Part shown: positions 1 to 6,095 of the stretch, piece after piece
Layout: every line of letters starts with the position of its first letter
How positions within the stretch are numbered: the first letter of the stretch is position 1
From: an uncultured Lachnospiraceae bacterium
Lineage (GTDB): Bacteria; Bacillota; Clostridia; Lachnospirales; Lachnospiraceae
Direction: 5' to 3'
DNA: 6,606 nt
NCBI GenBank assembly: GCA_905236545.1
Contig: CAJOQO010000232.1
Coordinates: 1 to 6,606 of the forward strand
Notes under the pieces: generated by a model
What the model was told of the DNA's origin: nothing
Database searches by the model: none
What the model saw: the letters and a program-made list of their open reading frames with translations, nothing else
Translations under genes and position numbers: made by a program

Positions 1-969
1 ATTCACATGGTGTACGGACTGTACGCTGCCGCCGGCAAGACAGGTCAGGGGAACACTGCAGATGCGGCGGCCGGCCAGGGAGACACTCCAGATGCGGCGG
101 CCGGTCAGAATGACGCTCCCGGGGAGGAACCGCGTCTGACCCTCCGGGAGCTTGCAGCGTTTGTATCTGACGCGGTTTCCGGCAATCTTCTCCTGCAGCG
201 CCTTCTGTCAGAAGAGAGGAAAGAATCTCTTGACAAAGCTCCGGCGCTTCTGCAGGAAGCCGGAAGGCAGCTGAAGGGACCGGACCATTCTCTCATGCTG
301 ATCTCGACCTCCCTGCCGCAGGAATCGGATGAGACAAGCGCGTTCCTGTCAGAGCTTAAGAAGCTTTGCGGGGACAGCCTGTCCGGCAATTGGTATCTGA
401 TCGGCAACACACCGATGGCAATGGAGATGGTGGATACCTTCTCAGGAGAGCTGAACTTCCTGACCCTGCTGACCGCAGGCGCGATCTTCCTGGTCGTACT
501 GGCCACATTCCGGTCGCTGGCAGTTCCCGCGATTCTTGTGCTGCTGATCCAGTCGGCAGTCTATATGACCATGATCCTCATCAATCTGCAGGGAATGACC
601 ATCTACTATCTGGCTCTGCTGATCGTTCAAAGCATCCTGATGGGCGCAACGATCGATTACGCGATCCTTTTCACGAACTATTACAGGGAGATGCGGCGCA
701 CGAAGGATCCGGAAGATGCGCTGAAGGACGCGTACAACCGCTCGGTGCACACGATCCTGACATCGGGCGTGATCGTAATCGTCGTGACAGCAATTGTGGG
801 ATACGCATTTTCCGATCCTTCTGTCCGCCAGATCGTGCACACGATCTCGAAGGGAGCTGCCTGCGCGGTGATTCTGATCCTGTTTGTACTGCCCGGGCTG
901 CTCACCGCGCTCGACCGGTTTGTGGTATCCGGGAAAGCACACGGTTCAGAAGGTTCCAAACGTCAGTAG
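1..969 (+). CDS. MMPL/RND-family membrane transporter, C-terminal part (5' end outside window)
   Basis: The frame is open from base 1, so the ATG at 7 is only an internal methionine and the true start lies upstream. Numbering from that methionine, residues 1-145 are hydrophilic and fit the second extracytoplasmic domain of an MMPL/RND protein. Five hydrophobic segments follow at about 151-168, 172-193, 197-223, 249-268 and 282-303, matching the last membrane bundle of the family. The third contains GATIDYAILFTNYYREM, the usual Gly-x-x-x-Asp-Tyr family signature followed by a charged cytoplasmic turn. MMPL proteins are proton-driven exporters of lipids, drugs or envelope components; the substrate here cannot be told. 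Residues 19-38 carry an Ala/Gly/Asp/Gln-rich tandem repeat that looks like a variable insertion in the outer loop. The protein ends in a short polar tail, and the stop overlaps the convergent gene by 7 bases. Family call is firm, function is not. Confidence 0.88.
   Translation: MHMVYGLYAAAGKTGQGNTADAAAGQGDTPDAAAGQNDAPGEEPRLTLRELAAFVSDAVSGNLLLQRLLSEERKESLDKAPALLQEAGRQLKGPDHSLMLISTSLPQESDETSAFLSELKKLCGDSLSGNWYLIGNTPMAMEMVDTFSGELNFLTLLTAGAIFLVVLATFRSLAVPAILVLLIQSAVYMTMILINLQGMTIYYLALLIVQSILMGATIDYAILFTNYYREMRRTKDPEDALKDAYNRSVHTILTSGVIVIVVTAIVGYAFSDPSVRQIVHTISKGAACAVILILFVLPGLLTALDRFVVSGKAHGSEGSKRQ
61..120 (+). repeat. Two tandem 30-bp units (10-aa repeat) inside the MMPL transporter gene
   Basis: Units 61-90 and 91-120 both begin gatgcggcggccgg and encode DAAAGQGDTP and DAAAGQNDAP. 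Bases 43-60 resemble the last 18 bases of a unit (encoding GQGNTA), suggesting a third, decayed copy. The repeat is in frame, so copy-number change would lengthen or shorten the extracytoplasmic loop by 10 residues without a frameshift. Confidence 0.8.
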
Positions 970-2462
970 TCTCCTCCCCCCTTCAGTCTGACGGCAAGAA
1001 CCGTTTCAAACAGCGCCGGATTCCCCTCTATGACCAGGCACAGATTCTCTCTTGTCCTGGACAGCCCTTCATAGAGCAGCCGGATCGTCCCGTCATCTCC
1101 ATCCGCCGCGCACAGATGAAGGGATTCGTCGTATCTGCAGGTCTGGTCAAGAACCATGATGACCTTGCAGTATTCCTGGGCGATCACCTCCTCTTCGCGC
1201 TCCTCGCCGGACAGTTTGTCGATCAGCAGATAACCCCTGTCCGTATAGTATTTCACCAGAATATCCCGCTCCCTGCGCGTCGCGGCGAAAAGGACGTCGA
1301 TACAGCTGTAATCCGTGCCGCCGGAATGGTTGTGCAGGTTCAGAAGCGTCCGCAGGAAGGAATAGACAGGCCGGTTGATCCGGATATGTCCGGTGAACGC
1401 CAGCGACAGTGAGCTGGCGGATGTCAGATACTCCACCGCTTCGGATGTCTGTTCATCCGGAAACAGCTCACGCAGCAGCCGGTGCGGATCATAAGCGCAG
1501 ATAACAGGGATCCCCAGGCTCCCGGCGTGTTCCAGATACTGCTTCAAAACCTCTTTGGCAAGATGATCCGCCTCATCGATCAGCAAAACGCTGCAGCCTG
1601 CCAGCCGGATGTTTCCGCCTGAAGGATCCGCCTGGACAGTCTCCACATTCCTGAGCCGCTCATTGAGAATATAGTGGCCCTGCCGCAGCTTTCCGGAATG
1701 AATCAGCTTAACATGATCTTTTCTCGACAAAGACATGGCCAGATCATACAGAAGAAGTGTTTTCCCGGTTCCCGCTCCCCCGGTAATGGAGATCACCGGT
1801 GCGCTCTCCGTTTTCAGATACTCCAGAATCTTCTTCCTGAAGCTGTGCTGCTGATTCGTAAGGAAATACTGTCCCTGCAGGAATTTTTCCGGAGCGGATA
1901 CAGGCGAAATCAGATAGTCGGAGGAGCGGAAAAACCGGTCGATCCCGACAGTAAGGTATTGCTGAAGGGCAGGACGGCACAGGGTCTGTACCAGCTCCTC
2001 CGGCAGGCACCGGCGAAAATAGTTTTTGTCGTTCAGGCAGTAGAGCTCGCCCGTATTCATCACAAAAGTATAGGAGAAAATCCTGCTCACCGCATGGGAC
2101 AGATAATAACGGTTCTGCTCCAGCTGCTTTTTGATCCGCTCCCCGCCGATGTCTTCGCTCTTCAGTTCGATGTTTAAAGCGTACTCTCCGTCAGAAGAGA
2201 ACTTCAGAAGATCAAATTCCTTTCCGATATGTTCTATTACATAGGAAAAGAAGAACCCGTCAAAAAACGGAACCCAGTCATCGAAAGGAAAGGAAGGCTC
2301 CTGCATACAGCCGGCCAGAAGCTCCGTCAGCATACATAAAGAAGCCGCCTCGTGGGGACTGATGATCTTGCGGTTCTTACTGCCGGAAAGAGCCTGAAAC
2401 AGACATGACATGGATTCATGGCTCTTCTCTCTCGTCAGAAGAAACAGATTCACTGCTCTCAT
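963..2462 (-). CDS. Nuclease-fused SF1-like ATPase (DUF2075 / Schlafen-like helicase group)
   Basis: Function is unproven; the motifs suggest a DNA- or RNA-directed ATPase with a nuclease domain. Numbering from the ATG at 2495 (subtract 11 for the preferred start), the N-terminal part has EFDLLKF (Asp95) and NIELKSE (Glu110-x-Lys112), spaced as in PD-(D/E)xK nucleases, followed by a QLEQNRYYL helix. The ATPase core has Walker A GGAGTGKT (239-246), Walker B VLLIDEAD (303-310), a motif III-like VICAYDPHRLL (331-341, without the usual Gln), a motif V-like VIAQEYCKVIMVLD (437-450) and a motif VI-like YEGLSRTRENLCLVI (475-489) with the expected arginines. I prefer the ATG at 2462 (499 aa) because AAAAGGAAC lies upstream of it, whereas the ATG at 2495 has no Shine-Dalgarno. 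The gene is monocistronic and divergent from the dehydrogenase. Related proteins are usually annotated only as ATP-binding protein. A defence role is possible but inferred. Confidence 0.8.
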   Translation of the reverse strand: MRAVNLFLLTREKSHESMSCLFQALSGSKNRKIISPHEAASLCMLTELLAGCMQEPSFPFDDWVPFFDGFFFSYVIEHIGKEFDLLKFSSDGEYALNIELKSEDIGGERIKKQLEQNRYYLSHAVSRIFSYTFVMNTGELYCLNDKNYFRRCLPEELVQTLCRPALQQYLTVGIDRFFRSSDYLISPVSAPEKFLQGQYFLTNQQHSFRKKILEYLKTESAPVISITGGAGTGKTLLLYDLAMSLSRKDHVKLIHSGKLRQGHYILNERLRNVETVQADPSGGNIRLAGCSVLLIDEADHLAKEVLKQYLEHAGSLGIPVICAYDPHRLLRELFPDEQTSEAVEYLTSASSLSLAFTGHIRINRPVYSFLRTLLNLHNHSGGTDYSCIDVLFAATRRERDILVKYYTDRGYLLIDKLSGEEREEEVIAQEYCKVIMVLDQTCRYDESLHLCAADGDDGTIRLLYEGLSRTRENLCLVIEGNPALFETVLAVRLKGGGDY

Positions 2463-2553
2463 ATGATAAAAGTTCCTTTTCCCCCCCGGTATCATGATAT
2501 CATATCAATAATAGGCAACAATATTCAGCAAATGTCGAGAAGGAGGTTAATCC
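2463..2553. promoter_or_regulatory. Divergent promoter region between nuclease-ATPase and alcohol dehydrogenase
   Basis: These 91 bases separate two divergently read genes and must hold the proximal promoters of both, unless transcription enters from further away. The centre (2491-2515) is A/T rich and contains a perfect 10-bp palindrome, atgatatcat at 2494-2503, which could be an operator or part of -10 boxes (TATGAT-like on minus, TATCAT-like on plus). No convincing -35 box is visible in either direction. The dehydrogenase has a strong Shine-Dalgarno, AGAAGGAGG at 2538-2546, 7 bases before its ATG. Confidence 0.4.
2472..2480 (-). promoter_or_regulatory. Ribosome binding site deciding the start of the nuclease-ATPase gene
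   Basis: On the minus strand AAAAGGAAC lies upstream of the ATG at 2462-2460, with 11 bases between AGGA and the start. That spacing is slightly long but usable. The alternative ATG at 2495-2493 is preceded only by an A/T-rich stretch without purine-rich complementarity to 16S rRNA, so the shorter protein is favoured. A run of seven G (2487-2481 on the minus strand) separates the two candidate starts. Confidence 0.5.
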
Positions 2554-3729
2554 ATGAACAATTTCGACTTTTACTCTCCCACCTTTTTTGCCTTTGGGAA
2601 AGACCGGGAACAGGATGCCGGTGCGCTGGTCAGAAGGTTCGGCGGAACAAAGGTTCTGATTCATTACGGTGGCGGCAGCGTCGTGCGCTCAGGCCTTCTG
2701 GACCGGGTTAAGGCTTCGCTCGATGGCGAGGGCATCGCCTGGCTGGAGCTTGGCGGCGTGAAGCCCAATCCGCGCAGCGGCCTTGTATATGAGGGAATCG
2801 ATCTGTGCAGGCGCGAGGGTGTGGACTTCATCCTGGCCGTGGGCGGCGGAAGCACCATCGACTCCTCCAAGGCAATTGCGGCCGGCACCGTCTATGACGG
2901 CGACTTCTGGGACTTCTACAGCGGCAAATACATCGAGAAGGCTCTGCCCGTCGGTACCGTGCTGACCATCGCAGCAGCGGGCAGCGAAGGGAGTCCGGAT
3001 TCCGTTATCACCAATGAGAACGGCATGTTCAAGCGCGGCGCTACCGGCGACGCCATCCGTCCGAGATTCAGCATACTGAATCCGGCGTTGACGCAGACAC
3101 TGCCCGCCTACCAGACAGCCTGCGGAATCACGGACATCATGGCCCACCTCTACGAACGCTATCTGACCAACACGAAGGAGGTTGAGGTCACCGACCGGCT
3201 GATCGAAGCCCTGCTTCTGACCATGATCCACGAGGGACCCCGTGTCATCGAAAACCCTGACAACTATGACGCCCGCGCGAATATCATGTGGGCAGGCATG
3301 ATGGCGCACAACAATTCCTGCGGAGTCGGACGGAGCCAGGACTGGAACAGCCATAACATCGAACACGAGCTGTCCGCTCTGTATGACTGTGCCCACGGAG
3401 CCGGACTGGCTGTGACGATGCCTGCAGTATTCACCTACGTTATGGATCATGATGTCATGCGCTTCGCACAGATGGCAACGCGCGTCTGGGGCTGCCAGAT
3501 GGACTTTGCTCACCCCGAAGTGACCGCGAAAGCCGGTATTGAAGAGCTGCGGCGTTTCCTCAGATCGATCGGCATGCCTCTGACCCTGGGGGAACTCGGC
3601 GGAAAGGAAGATGACATCCCGAAGCTGGTGGACGTACTCTGCAACGGAGACGGAAGGCCCGGCAGCATCACGGGATTTGTAACCCTGAAGGAAGACGACT
3701 GCGCAGCCATCTATCGGATGATGCTGTGA
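2554..3729 (+). CDS. Iron-containing alcohol/aldehyde dehydrogenase, YqhD/BDH type
   Basis: A 391-residue cytosolic oxidoreductase of the group III (iron-type) alcohol dehydrogenases, the full length usual for E. coli YqhD and clostridial butanol dehydrogenases. It starts MNNFDFYSPT, like YqhD. The dinucleotide-binding N-terminal domain has YGGGSV (38-43) and AVGGGSTIDSSK (95-106), the latter being the family pyrophosphate-binding loop. The helical C-terminal domain has all four metal ligands at the positions known for YqhD: Asp194 and His198 in GITDIMAHLYERY, His267 in NSHNIEHEL, and His281 in DCAHGAGLA. Members reduce a broad range of short-chain aldehydes with NADPH; NADPH use here is inferred from the family. 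Physiologically it fits fermentative alcohol formation or detoxification of reactive aldehydes. The start is secured by AGAAGGAGG 7 bases upstream. It stands alone, followed by a strong hairpin, so it is probably monocistronic. Confidence 0.95.
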   Translation: MNNFDFYSPTFFAFGKDREQDAGALVRRFGGTKVLIHYGGGSVVRSGLLDRVKASLDGEGIAWLELGGVKPNPRSGLVYEGIDLCRREGVDFILAVGGGSTIDSSKAIAAGTVYDGDFWDFYSGKYIEKALPVGTVLTIAAAGSEGSPDSVITNENGMFKRGATGDAIRPRFSILNPALTQTLPAYQTACGITDIMAHLYERYLTNTKEVEVTDRLIEALLLTMIHEGPRVIENPDNYDARANIMWAGMMAHNNSCGVGRSQDWNSHNIEHELSALYDCAHGAGLAVTMPAVFTYVMDHDVMRFAQMATRVWGCQMDFAHPEVTAKAGIEELRRFLRSIGMPLTLGELGGKEDDIPKLVDVLCNGDGRPGSITGFVTLKEDDCAAIYRMML

Positions 3730-3734
3730 TTGTA

Positions 3735-3765
3735 CTGGCTGACGGAAAACAGTTCCGTCAGCCGG
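3735..3765 (+). terminator. Strong hairpin just after the dehydrogenase stop, without a T-tract
   Basis: GGCTGACGGAA (3737-3747) pairs perfectly with TTCCGTCAGCC (3753-3763) around a 5-base AACAG loop. One G-U and one C-G pair extend the stem to 13 bp (3735-3765). It begins 6 bases after the stop codon. No run of T follows on either strand, so it may be a 3'-end stabilising hairpin or a non-canonical terminator and not a classical intrinsic one. Confidence 0.55.
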
Positions 3766-3777
3766 CATCCCATTCAT

Positions 3778-3851
3778 GGCCGGTCTGAGTCTTTGTACCT
3801 GACGCGTCAGGCCCTGCCTGCAGGCGGCAGTACAAAACTCAGATCCTGGCC
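3778..3851. repeat. 74-bp bulged inverted repeat enclosing two hairpins (three-way-junction shape)
   Basis: The outer arms pair in segments: ggcc (3778-3781) with ggcc (3848-3851), gg (3782-3783) with cc (3845-3846), tctgagt (3784-3790) with actcaga (3837-3843), and tttgtac (3792-3798) with gtacaaa (3830-3836). They are separated by single-base bulges at 3791, 3844 and 3847. Inside lie a perfect 14-bp palindrome, cctgacgcgtcagg (3798-3811), and gcctgcaggc (3816-3825), itself flanked by tgcc/ggca at 3815-3829. It lies between converging genes. It could be a bidirectional termination structure, a small structured RNA or a palindromic mobile repeat; the sequence alone does not decide. Multiple other copies in the genome would favour the last. 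Confidence 0.6.
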
Positions 3852-3923
3852 GCGAAGCGGGAACTTCCCCACAGCCGGCGACGCAGCTGCGGATGCGCGT
3901 CAGCTCAGACGGTTCACGGTCTG
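3850..3923. other. Cluster of short palindromes between the convergent genes
   Basis: Immediately after the large inverted repeat come ccgc-gaa-gcgg (3850-3860), gggaa-c-ttccc (3859-3869), the perfect palindrome cgcagctgcg (3882-3891) within gacgc/gcgtc arms (3880-3884 and 3897-3901), and cagac/gtctg (3906-3910 and 3919-3923). This side lies just downstream of the minus-strand cyclic-nucleotide-binding gene, so some of these may form its 3' end. None is followed by a T-tract on the minus strand. Confidence 0.45.
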
Positions 3924-3939
3924 CAGGGAAGGAGCCTTT

Positions 3940-4857
3940 CTATCGTTCCGCCGCCTCTTCAACCTGTTTGCAGACGTCCATGTAAGCTTCTGAGATCTTT
4001 CTCAGGCGGAAGGCAAGATGCTGCAGGATCAGTTCGATCTTATAAGGATTCTTCTGAAGCAGCTCTTCAAGATCCTCCCTGTAGATGATCTCCACAGTGG
4101 TATCCTCCAGCGCCACCACTGTCGCGCTGCGCGGTTCATCATTGATCATGCCTGCCTCTCCGAAGAACGTATTCGGATACAGCTCCGTGATCTGTTCTTC
4201 CTGATCCGTTCCATAACCGGTATATACACCGACCTTTCCCCAATGGATGTCATACATACAATGAACCGTCCTGCCCTCCCTGCATATGACTGTCCCCTTC
4301 GGATAGGTCTGCAGTTTCTTATAAAAGCCTTCGCTGTGGTTCGCCGCCTTCAGATCATTTCCATATTCTGCAGTCAGCGTGTCCTGAGATTGTTTTTTCT
4401 TCCATGCGGATATGTCCTTCCGCACCTTCTCCTTTAACCCTTTCAGTCCGGAGTTCTCTTCACTCCCGCTCTTCTCCTCTTCCTGTAACCTGCGAAGCTC
4501 GTCGCACGCGTCATTGTAATCTTCAGTCACGGTTCTGAGGCGGGTGCTGAGGCTCTTCATCAAAACGAACACCTGATCCGGATTCTCTTTCAGGTATTTT
4601 CTGATTTCCTTCGACCCGACTTCCTGCACCTTCGTATGATCAGACAGGGATACGGCAGTTGCGCTGCGCGGGTAACAGTCGATCAAAGCCAGTTCTCCGA
4701 AGATCTGGCCCTGCGAAAGCTCCGTCAGTTTTCTCTCCTCCGGCTCCTGATAGCTGCCGAAGATCCCGACACACCCTTCCATGATCCGGAAAAATGCGTT
4801 CCCCTCTTCCCCCTGCCGAAATATCACTTCCTCTTTGTTGAATTCTCTTTCCTTCAT
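3940..4857 (-). CDS. Tandem cyclic-nucleotide-binding-domain protein without DNA-binding domain
   Basis: A soluble 305-residue protein with two CAP/PKA-type cyclic-nucleotide-binding domains. Domain 1 (about 1-110) has the phosphate-binding cassette FGELALIDCYPRSAT (53-67). Domain 2 (about 178-290) has FGEAGMINDEPRSAT (232-246). Both keep the Gly-Glu and Pro-Arg-x-Ala-Thr residues that contact the ribose and phosphate in known cAMP receptors, so both may bind ligand. Each domain ends in a similar helix: STRLRTVTEDYNDACDEL (103-120) and AFRLRKISEAYMDVCKQV (282-299), indicating an internal duplication. A charged linker, probably helical (about 120-178), joins them. There is no C-terminal helix-turn-helix as in Crp/Fnr, no kinase and no membrane segment, so it is not a transcription factor of that type; it could be a regulatory subunit for an unknown partner. 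The start is supported by AGGAGG five bases before the ATG. The ligand (cAMP or another nucleotide) is unknown. Confidence 0.88.
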   Translation of the reverse strand: MKEREFNKEEVIFRQGEEGNAFFRIMEGCVGIFGSYQEPEERKLTELSQGQIFGELALIDCYPRSATAVSLSDHTKVQEVGSKEIRKYLKENPDQVFVLMKSLSTRLRTVTEDYNDACDELRRLQEEEKSGSEENSGLKGLKEKVRKDISAWKKKQSQDTLTAEYGNDLKAANHSEGFYKKLQTYPKGTVICREGRTVHCMYDIHWGKVGVYTGYGTDQEEQITELYPNTFFGEAGMINDEPRSATVVALEDTTVEIIYREDLEELLQKNPYKIELILQHLAFRLRKISEAYMDVCKQVEEAAER

Positions 4858-4916
4858 GACTTCCTCCTGTTGCCTGCTTGTAATGATTCAGCACCCCTGG
4901 AATTGCTTATGATCCA

Positions 4917-4940
4917 GTCAGACAAGCTTGCTTATCTGAC
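4917..4940 (-). repeat. Hairpin upstream of the cyclic-nucleotide-binding gene
   Basis: Two 11-base arms, gtcagacaagc (4917-4927) and gcttatctgac (4930-4940), are complementary except at one position. As minus-strand RNA that position is a G-U pair, so the stem is complete; as plus-strand RNA it is a C-A mismatch. This suggests the hairpin acts in minus-strand transcripts, either in the 3' region of mobAB or in the 5' leader of the downstream gene (ATG about 60 bases away). No T-tract follows, so termination is uncertain. Confidence 0.5.
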
Positions 4941-4943
4941 GGA

Positions 4944-4976
4944 TCTGTTCGGTTCCTCGTACAGGAATCGAACAGA
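4944..4976 (+). repeat. 14-bp hairpin in the mobAB / cyclic-nucleotide-binding gene spacer
   Basis: TCTGTTCGGTTCCT (4944-4957) pairs with AGGAATCGAACAGA (4963-4976) around the loop CGTAC. One G-U pair occurs in plus-strand RNA; the same position is an A-C mismatch in minus-strand RNA. It sits 4 bases from the preceding hairpin. There is no immediate T-tract, though the plus-strand sequence from 4983 is T rich. No plus-strand gene feeds into it within the window. Confidence 0.5.
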
Positions 4977-5051
4977 GATGCCTTCGTTTTGTTCTTCTGC
5001 TGCACTGCGGTCCGCCGGAAGCTTTATGGTGACCGCGATTCATGACCGCTT

Positions 5052-6095
5052 TCACCAGAGCTGATCCAGAATGCACTGAACAATCCCTTCGGTATCGTCC
5101 AGGTCAAAAACCGGACACGGTATGCTGCCGGAAAGCGAAGTATCCGCGGCAATGCACAGAAGCGTACTGCTGTCACAGATGCTGCTGCCGGACACCTCCG
5201 CCCGGATCACTTCAACCTTTGGGCGGGAAGAATGCTTCAGTCCTTCGATCATCACCACATCGAGATCTCCCATCAGCCGGATCAGCTCCTCCACATCAGC
5301 CTGGCGCCTCATGCGGAGAAAGGACTGCGAACCGGAATACACCGCTGTTGCCATCGCTCCTGCCTGGTAGAATCGGTAAGAATCGGTTCCCTCTATATCA
5401 CATTCAAAAGAATGACCGTCATGCTTGATAACCCCTGCTGACATCCCCCTGTCCGCAAATGCGTGGATCAGCCGCTCCACAAGGTGGGTCTTTCCGCTGT
5501 TCTTCAGTCCGCTTACGCAAAAGACCACCGGCCTGCGCATCGCACGGAAGTCATCCGGTGTATTGATATTCCTGAGGGTATCCCTGCCAAAACAGCTGGT
5601 GCTGATGTCCACATACTTTGTCCGGATATGGGACAGCAGGCTGCGCAGGCTGTACTGTTCCTCTCTGATCAGGTTTTGAATGACAGGCAGGACAGAACGG
5701 CTGTAGATCCCGCACAGAGGATGGATCCTGTCTTCTTCACAAAACACCCAGGCATCATAATCCGATGAGATATATTCTGCCAGATACAGCATCATCTCCC
5801 CGCGCACGAAAGGCATGTCGACGGCGCAGACAAACACATAGTCTGAACCGGCAAAGCGCAGCACCTGCCGGATCCCTTCGATGGGGCCGATCCCCTTATT
5901 TTCATCCGCCACAGCCGGAAGGCCGCACTGCCCATAGTCGCCCTTCTCCGCAACTGAGAGGATCACCTTGCCCAGGGCGGATAATTCCTGTGCCAGATGG
6001 TCGATAAAACGCTGCCGGCCCAGCACAAGAAGGGCTTTATCACGGCCCATGCGTGTTGACTTTCCGCCGGACAGAATTGCCGCAGTCAGCTTCAT
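5052..6095 (-). CDS. mobAB: MobA-MobB fusion: molybdenum cofactor guanylyltransferase plus GTP-binding MobB
   Basis: A 347-residue cytosolic fusion. Residues 1 to about 187 are MobA, which transfers GMP from GTP to molybdopterin-bound molybdenum to give the guanine dinucleotide cofactor. Visible motifs are the nucleotide-binding loop LSGGKSTRMGRDK (8-20), the metal-binding Asp93 in CAVDMPF (90-96) and the C-terminal NINTPDDF (176-183). Residues from about 188 to 347 are MobB, a P-loop GTPase-like partner: Walker A GLKNSGKTH (196-204), KHDGH (224-228), DSYRFYQAGA (238-247) and VMIEGLKHS (281-289). Each half is close to the length of its free-standing relative, so neither seems truncated. The start is backed by GGAGGAG 9 bases upstream. 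No other cofactor gene or molybdoenzyme is in the window; it implies the cell makes a bis-MGD or related enzyme encoded elsewhere. It is followed on the same strand, after 194 bases, by the cyclic-nucleotide-binding gene; co-transcription is doubtful given the intervening hairpins. Confidence 0.95.
   Translation of the reverse strand: MKLTAAILSGGKSTRMGRDKALLVLGRQRFIDHLAQELSALGKVILSVAEKGDYGQCGLPAVADENKGIGPIEGIRQVLRFAGSDYVFVCAVDMPFVRGEMMLYLAEYISSDYDAWVFCEEDRIHPLCGIYSRSVLPVIQNLIREEQYSLRSLLSHIRTKYVDISTSCFGRDTLRNINTPDDFRAMRRPVVFCVSGLKNSGKTHLVERLIHAFADRGMSAGVIKHDGHSFECDIEGTDSYRFYQAGAMATAVYSGSQSFLRMRRQADVEELIRLMGDLDVVMIEGLKHSSRPKVEVIRAEVSGSSICDSSTLLCIAADTSLSGSIPCPVFDLDDTEGIVQCILDQLW

Noticed and set aside
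366..1412. Long plus-strand open frame (348 codons)
   Set aside because: It overlaps the transporter in another frame and then runs antisense to the nuclease-ATPase. Its product is Arg/Asp/Pro-rich without domains, and it has no ribosome site.
1674..2177. Plus-strand open frame of 167 codons
   Set aside because: It lies entirely antisense to the ATPase core including Walker A; composition and lack of a start signal indicate a shadow.
2689..3777. Minus-strand open frame of 362 codons opposite the dehydrogenase
   Set aside because: It is an antisense shadow caused by GC-biased codon use in a gene with clear family motifs. The product shows no domain and it lacks a ribosome site.
3730..3993. 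Plus-strand open frame after the dehydrogenase
   Set aside because: It runs through the hairpin cluster, starts one base after the dehydrogenase stop without a ribosome site and enters the 3' end of the minus-strand gene.
4944..4985. tRNA-like 3' end on the minus strand (TTCGATTCC resembling a T-loop)
   Set aside because: The flanking bases do not form a T-stem, no anticodon or D-arm precedes it and no CCA follows. The local 14-bp hairpin explains the pattern.
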